From Desulfobacca acetoxidans DSM 11109 (GTDB lineage: Bacteria > Desulfobacterota > Desulfobaccia > Desulfobaccales > Desulfobaccaceae), in contig NC_015388.1 of assembly GCF_000195295.1 (NCBI RefSeq), positions 1,488,001 through 1,552,000 of the forward strand: a stretch of 64,000 bases of DNA. The letters are read 5' to 3'. Position numbers and translations under genes: made by a program. Numbering within the stretch: position 1 is the first letter of the stretch; the number at the start of each line of letters is the position of its first letter. The notes beneath the pieces are model-generated. The model did no database searches. It worked only from the letters and a program-made list of their open reading frames with translations, and was not told where the DNA came from. Shown here piece after piece: positions 59,695-64,000 of this stretch.

Positions 59695-62600
59695 ATGAGA
59701 TCAATCTTACAGACATGCAAGCCTCGCCATGACATCCTCACCGGGACGTTTAATCCGGAGATTTTCACGGCTAATCTCAGTCAGGTAATGGACAGTTATC
59801 GAGGCAAAAGCAGCATTATTCACTCTCTGTATACTGACGCCAGGCAATTTTTTAAAGACGCCACCTATCCCACCGAAAGCCTGAAATTGATGCTTGCGGA
59901 TGTCCTGGGACGATTGGCCGGAGACAATTCGTTGCCGGCGATCCATCGACTGGAAACCGCCTTTGGGGGTGGAAAGACCCACATGCTTATCGCCCTGGCG
60001 CATCTAAGTTTTCGAGGGCAGGAACTGGTTGATGCGGTGCAGGACATTATTGATCCCACGATCTTGCCTCCGCCGGGGCAGGTACAGGTGGTGGGCATAG
60101 CCGGTGATGAACTGCCGGTTCATCAGCCCCAAGGGGCAGTCCTCTCGCCTTACACCCTCTGGGGAGAGTTGGCCTTTCAGATCGGCGGGGAAGCCTTATA
60201 CCGGGAGAGGGAAACCGAAGTCCGGTCTTATGCCGCGCCGGGGAGGAACTTCTTGGAACAGGTCTTCGGGGGGCGCAAGGTTCTCATTATGCTGGATGAA
60301 CTGGCTCAATATGCCGCCAGGCTACAGGCCGCCCGACCGGACGGGGCCGAAATGTTGGCCGCTTTTCTCATGGCCCTCCATAGTTATGCCAGAACGCATG
60401 CCGGGGTAGCGGTGGTGCTGACGCTGGCCAGCGCCGCGGATGCCTTTGCCAAAAACACAGAAAAGCTTCGGGAACTGATTGCGACGGTAAAGGGGGAAGA
60501 CGTTGATGAGATCCAAGCGTGGGAATTGGCGCAAAAAGCGGAGAAAGATATCCGCAGTGTAATTGCCCGGGACGCCACGACGGTGGTCCCCATTCAGGCC
60601 GGGGAAATTTCCCGTATTCTGGCCAAAAGATTATTTGACCAGGTGGATGCCGAAGCGGCGGCGGCAACGGCCCAAGCCTACCTTAAACTGTATGGCACTC
60701 ATGCGGCGGTGCTGCCGCCTCGGGCCTCGCAGCACGATTTTCACGACCTCATCACGGCGCATTATCCCTTCCATCCCACGTTTATCCGTTTTTTGAATGA
60801 AAAACTGGCCACGGTGGAGACGTTTCAGGGCACCAGAGGAGTGCTGCGAGTATTGGCTTTAGTCATACGAAGTCTGTGGCAAAAAAGACTAGAGACGCCG
60901 CTGATCCATACCTGTCATGTTCCCCTTGACGATCCCGGGGTGGTTAATGAAATTATGGGACGGACGGGAGGCGGCGATCTTTTGCCGGTGCTCAATGCCG
61001 ACGTGGGCGGACCTGATTCGGCCAGTCTTTCTTTAGGAAAGAGTTACGCCCAGATGGCTGATCAGAAGAATCCGCATCCTCTGGGTTATCCTTTGTACGA
61101 ATATACCTGGAAGACCGTTTTTTTGCACAGTCTGGTGGGACGGACGGAACAACTTAATTCCAATCTTTTCGGCATCACGGAAGCAGAGGCGACTCTGGCG
61201 GTGACCTTTCCTGGTCTGACCCCGCCACAGGTAAAGATGGCCTTGGATAAGATCGAAGACATTGAGGATGGCGCCCTTTATTTGCGCTTTCATCAGGGCC
61301 GATATTATGCCAGTTTAGACCCTTCCATCAACACCACTTTGAACGCGGTGCGTCGTTCTTTGAAAACCGAGCACATACAGGGCTTATTGGATGCGACAGC
61401 TCGAAAGATTATTACCAGCAGCCAGTCAGTGTTCCACGTCGTTCACGATGTGACGTTGCCAGAGCATATCCCGGATACTGATAAACAGCCGATCCTGGCG
61501 GTGGTGTCTCTGGATGCCGACCACGTTAAAGCCGAAGATTTTATTCTCTCCGCCGGTGCCAACAAACCTCGCTTTCATCAAAATGTTGTCTTTCTGCTGT
61601 TGCCGCAAACCGTAAGAGAGGCCACCGAACCTTGGGGGGAGGAAAAGGTTACCCGGTCCCAAGAAATGCTCAATCGTATGGAGGCAATGGCGGCCACAGT
61701 GCTGTCGATGCGAACCCTAAAAGCCCAACCGGAGAATTTTGGCATCAGCGCCGCCAAGCTGGTGGAGGCGGAATTTGATAAAAAACTCAAGGAAAAAGAA
61801 TTAGGCTTGGTTACCACCGTGACTCAGGCATATGATGGACTGTGGTTTCCTTCGGCGTCCCGACAGATTATCCGCCGGGAAATCAAGGCCGGCGTCGGTG
61901 AAGGTGGGGCTTCCATCGCCGAGGAGATCAAACGGATCTTAATATCGGAGGGCGAACTCCTGACGGCGGAAGCGGCCGTTACCCAGGAGCATTTGTTGGC
62001 TTTGGGAAAACTCTTCTTTGAGAACCAGGACACAAGCTCTTTAATCGTTGTGAAGGACAATTTTACCCGCCAACGGCATTGGCCGGTGCTGGAACAGACC
62101 GCGCTGTTGCCGCAGATCATCCGGGCGGGCGTCAATCGGGGTGTTTGGTGTCTCTTCCGCCTGGCCAGTAGTGAGAGTGTAAAACCGGAAGAATTTTTTA
62201 GTCGGGACACCGGCGAACTCCCTTTTGATTTAGACCTCACCCAGGAAGGTTGGTCTCTGGTTACCCTGCCCGGGGCCAAGAAGCGGGGCTGGGGGCCGGC
62301 GGCTATAGACAAAAAGAAGCTCGAACACTTAGTGATTCACCAGATTGAAGAGAAAGAAGCCGTCACTGTTAAAGACGTCCAGGCTGAGACCCTGAAAAAC
62401 TTTGGTGAGGTCCCGGAGGAAATCCTCTACGATGTTATTAAAGACCAGTTGCGCCATGGCAAACTGGCGGCTTATCCTGGGGTTGCCGATCAGCAGGAAA
62501 AACCGCCGGGTTTATATTTAGGCAAAACTCCGCTAACGCCGCCCATTACGCCTGACCTGGTATTAACCACTCCGGCGGCTGTGGCGGTCAAGGGCTGGGT

Positions 62601-62949
62601 GACGGCAGGACCGAATGCGTTCAAATTAGCCGGAACTGACGGGGCGCACCGTTTCTTTCCGTTACTGGGGCGATTGGGCAGTCTGTATGCCAGGGGAGCC
62701 CAATCAACCATAAAATCTTTGGAACTGGTGGATTATGAAACTCCCGGCGGCGGCGCCTTGCGCTTGACTCTGGAAAATATCCCGCCCGAAGGGATGAAGC
62801 GGCTCGAGGAATTCTTTGAGGTGCTGGGAGGAATTATTAGCCCTGGCCAGGACTCTGAGATATATTTAGAAATTGAGGACCCGGACGACTCATGTCCGCT
62901 GGTGCAGGAGTTGAAAAAAAGATTCCATAACATGACCATTTCCGGTTGA
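59695..62949 (+). CDS. DUF499-family AAA+ ATPase of an anti-phage locus
   Basis: The 1084-residue protein has a P-loop ATPase in its first third: LETAFGGGKTHMLIALAHL (Walker A GGGKTH) and KVLIMLDELAQYAARL (Walker B with catalytic Glu). Downstream helical regions contain FLNEKLATVETFQGTRGVLR, typical of DUF499 proteins. These ATPases sit in defence islands with a DUF1156 DNA methyltransferase and a helicase. The partial gene at 63919 matches DUF1156, so this is such a locus. The DUF499 protein probably acts as a motor or sensor on DNA. AAGGAG precedes ATG 59695. Confidence 0.88.
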   Translation: MRSILQTCKPRHDILTGTFNPEIFTANLSQVMDSYRGKSSIIHSLYTDARQFFKDATYPTESLKLMLADVLGRLAGDNSLPAIHRLETAFGGGKTHMLIALAHLSFRGQELVDAVQDIIDPTILPPPGQVQVVGIAGDELPVHQPQGAVLSPYTLWGELAFQIGGEALYRERETEVRSYAAPGRNFLEQVFGGRKVLIMLDELAQYAARLQAARPDGAEMLAAFLMALHSYARTHAGVAVVLTLASAADAFAKNTEKLRELIATVKGEDVDEIQAWELAQKAEKDIRSVIARDATTVVPIQAGEISRILAKRLFDQVDAEAAAATAQAYLKLYGTHAAVLPPRASQHDFHDLITAHYPFHPTFIRFLNEKLATVETFQGTRGVLRVLALVIRSLWQKRLETPLIHTCHVPLDDPGVVNEIMGRTGGGDLLPVLNADVGGPDSASLSLGKSYAQMADQKNPHPLGYPLYEYTWKTVFLHSLVGRTEQLNSNLFGITEAEATLAVTFPGLTPPQVKMALDKIEDIEDGALYLRFHQGRYYASLDPSINTTLNAVRRSLKTEHIQGLLDATARKIITSSQSVFHVVHDVTLPEHIPDTDKQPILAVVSLDADHVKAEDFILSAGANKPRFHQNVVFLLLPQTVREATEPWGEEKVTRSQEMLNRMEAMAATVLSMRTLKAQPENFGISAAKLVEAEFDKKLKEKELGLVTTVTQAYDGLWFPSASRQIIRREIKAGVGEGGASIAEEIKRILISEGELLTAEAAVTQEHLLALGKLFFENQDTSSLIVVKDNFTRQRHWPVLEQTALLPQIIRAGVNRGVWCLFRLASSESVKPEEFFSRDTGELPFDLDLTQEGWSLVTLPGAKKRGWGPAAIDKKKLEHLVIHQIEEKEAVTVKDVQAETLKNFGEVPEEILYDVIKDQLRHGKLAAYPGVADQQEKPPGLYLGKTPLTPPITPDLVLTTPAAVAVKGWVTAGPNAFKLAGTDGAHRFFPLLGRLGSLYARGAQSTIKSLELVDYETPGGGALRLTLENIPPEGMKRLEEFFEVLGGIISPGQDSEIYLEIEDPDDSCPLVQELKKRFHNMTISG

Positions 62950-62960
62950 AACATAAGCGC

Positions 62961-63578
62961 ATGGCAAACCACCATTCCGATCTGTTAGCCTATTACCAGA
63001 AGCACCTGGCCTCTTTGGTGACAACGTATCCTTTTGTTCTGCGCCTCGCGGAATGGAAGGATTATCCGGTGCCCATCCTGGTGGTGAAAGAACGGCGTGA
63101 ATTCATCAGCGACGGCAATGGCAAAAATCAATCATCGCTCCATGGGTCCACTAGAAAGATACTGTTGGAAATCGGTCATCTGGCGGGAGCCGCCCAACGG
63201 CGCTGTCTGCCCATCATCCGTCATCTGGTGGCGAAAGTCCGGGATAAGGCGGATGTTCCGCTGGAATTGCACCGCTTTCTGTCCAACGAGGGCCTGCGGC
63301 TGCGGCTCAGCCTGCCTTTGGATGAAGAGGCCGGAGCGAAATTGGGACTGATCTTCCGATTACAGGTGCGCCTGAAAGAACTGGATCGGGTGGAATTGAT
63401 TGCCCGGCGGGTGGCCAATTGCAGCCGGGAAGAGGCCGCTTATCTCCTCTCCCGCACCCTGAGGTTCGGCCCCGACGCCAACCGCTGGGCCATTTCCGGC
63501 CTGCGCCTGATGCTGGGCGGCCAGCCAGGCGACCCGGCCGTGGAAAAGATGCTGGCAAGGTTGCGGATCTCGGGGTAA
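62961..63578 (+). CDS. Hypothetical component of the DUF499/DUF1156 locus
   Basis: About 205 residues with no catalytic motif that I recognise. It begins MANHHSDLLAYYQKHL, continues with a strand pair (PVPILVVKERREFISDG) and then mostly helices rich in Arg/Leu. A TTG at 62946 would overlap the ATPase stop and add five residues (KHKRM); ATG 62961 is the other choice. It lies 11 bases after the ATPase gene, so it is co-expressed and is likely a structural or adaptor subunit of the defence complex. Its Arg-rich surface would suit DNA binding, which is inference. Confidence 0.7.
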   Translation: MANHHSDLLAYYQKHLASLVTTYPFVLRLAEWKDYPVPILVVKERREFISDGNGKNQSSLHGSTRKILLEIGHLAGAAQRRCLPIIRHLVAKVRDKADVPLELHRFLSNEGLRLRLSLPLDEEAGAKLGLIFRLQVRLKELDRVELIARRVANCSREEAAYLLSRTLRFGPDANRWAISGLRLMLGGQPGDPAVEKMLARLRISG

Positions 63579-63602
63579 CATTCGCCAAAGGAGGCAATTA
63601 TT

Positions 63603-63839
63603 ATGAAAAGCGTCTTGAATATCGAATTACTTAATAAATTTCAAGCAGTAGCACAAGGGCCGGATGGCGATCTTTTAATCAATCTCTTGGATATCCTCTA
63701 TGCCAGAATTGCCGATCAAGAGAATGATGATCAATATCTATCCCCCGATGATTTAGAGGCCATTAGACGCGGTCAGGAAGATATGCAGGGCGGCCGCTTT
63801 CTTTCTTTGGAGGATTACCGGAGTGGTAAGCGGCTATGA
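63603..63839 (+). CDS. Small antitoxin-like protein
   Basis: The 78-residue protein is acidic, with a helical N-terminus (LLNKFQAVAQGPDGDLLINL) and a C-terminus YLSPDDLEAIRRGQEDMQGG, then RFLSLEDYRSGKRL. The LSPDDLEAIRRGQEDxxxGRFLSLEDY pattern is common in type II antitoxins that neutralise RelE/ParE or PIN toxins. Its stop overlaps an ATG (ATGA) beginning a 28-codon frame. AGGAGG lies about 8 bases upstream of ATG 63603. It sits inside the DUF499/DUF1156 operon. Confidence 0.65.
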   Translation: MKSVLNIELLNKFQAVAQGPDGDLLINLLDILYARIADQENDDQYLSPDDLEAIRRGQEDMQGGRFLSLEDYRSGKRL

Positions 63840-63922
63840 AATACGCCGTTTCTCAGGGTGATGAGCAAAATGTAGCAAAATGTAGGGTGGGCATTGCCCA
63901 CCCTACGGGAATCATCACATGA
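63836..63922 (+). pseudogene. Short frame MKYAVS..., probable toxin remnant or coupling peptide
   Basis: ATG 63836 overlaps the antitoxin-like stop, and the 28-codon frame ends in a TGA that overlaps the DUF1156 ATG. The first residues, MKYAVS, resemble the start of a RelE/ParE-type toxin. From residue 17 on the frame is coded by an inserted R2 palindrome (63882-63906). This fits a toxin gene cut off by a repeat. A translational-coupling peptide between the two genes is the alternative. Confidence 0.45.
63882..63906. repeat. R2 palindrome inside the defence operon
   Basis: GTAGGGTGGGCA-t-TGCCCACCCTAC is a perfect 12-bp inverted repeat with a 1-nt loop. It is preceded by AAATGTAGCAAAATGTAG, a short direct repeat that may mark the insertion. 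Confidence 0.75.
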
Positions 63923-64000
63923 ATTTTTCTGACAAGCGCCTCATCGAACACGGCTTCCCCTGCCACCAGGTGGGGGCGGAGACCCAACGGGAACGGGGAG
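63919..64000 (+). CDS. DUF1156 DNA methyltransferase, N-terminal fragment
   Basis: The frame runs off the window. The 27 visible residues, NFSDKRLIEHGFPCHQVGAE, then TQRERG, match the start of DUF1156 proteins (RLIE-x-xFP at the N-terminus), which continue as adenine-type methyltransferases in anti-phage islands together with DUF499 ATPases. It begins by ATGA overlap with the short frame upstream. Methyltransferase motifs lie beyond the edge and cannot be checked. Confidence 0.75.
   Translation, partial: MNFSDKRLIEHGFPCHQVGAETQRERG

Overview
The window is one contiguous stretch of a bacterial chromosome, moderately GC-rich in genes and AT-rich between them. It looks like a sulfate-reducing deltaproteobacterium of the Desulfobacca/Syntrophobacterales type. 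This is inferred from gene content: hybrid cluster protein with a Crp/Fnr regulator, several small Fe-S proteins, an SLC13 transporter cluster, LPS heptose synthesis, an extracellular protein with a PLPG variant of the PEP-CTERM sorting tail, and an exosortase-type exopolysaccharide locus. No 16S gene is present, so the assignment is an inference.

Layout. (1) 1-3.2 kb: the end of cas1, cas2, a CRISPR array with 17 full 37-nt repeats plus a truncated terminal repeat, two small coiled-coil membrane proteins, and an orphan CRISPR repeat 1 kb beyond the array. (2) 3.2-20 kb: mostly housekeeping genes (icd, hldE, initiator tRNA, cold-shock/RRM genes, purL). Among them are a half-rubrerythrin/class III cyclase fusion, a DUF3786 Fe-S protein, two tandem paralogous small proteins, and a FecR protein beside a TPR/beta-barrel protein. 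(3) 19.9-26 kb: nitrosative-stress region (ferredoxin, HD-domain protein, hcp, divergent crp/fnr with a TTGA-N6-TCAA operator) and a PEP-CTERM protein. (4) 26.6-36 kb: ion transport region with a CBS protein, an SLC13 carrier, two near-identical ArsB/NhaD-type carriers with an added periplasmic domain, and a KdpDE-like two-component pair whose kinase lacks the KdpD ATPase domain. (5) 36.5-55.6 kb: a 19-kb co-directional exopolysaccharide operon (initiating sugar transferase, degenerate tyrosine-kinase-like ATPase, export lipoprotein, chain-length protein, polymerase, flippase, glycosyltransferases, amidotransferase, heparinase-like and GH51-like proteins). (6) 56.2-59.4 kb: a P-type ATPase with an EIIA-like N-terminal domain. 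(7) 59.7-64 kb: the start of a DUF499/DUF1156-type anti-phage locus that runs off the right edge.

Intergenic DNA is unusually rich in repeats. I see four dispersed families: R1, MITE-like units with ATAAAAACAG/CTGTTTTTAT ends arranged in mini-arrays; R2, GTAGGGGCG-type palindromes; R3, GCACAGGCT hairpins; R4, GTCATTCTGA-ended palindromes. There is also a set of degenerate period-7 microrepeats. An R2 palindrome occupies the last spacer slot of the CRISPR array, and another interrupts the gap between an antitoxin-like gene and the DUF1156 gene.

Strongest leads for something new: the right-edge defence locus with its chain of ATGA-overlapping small ORFs, the half-ferritin cyclase, the EIIA-P-type ATPase fusion, the paired ArsB/NhaD carriers with the truncated KdpD, and the R1 mini-arrays.
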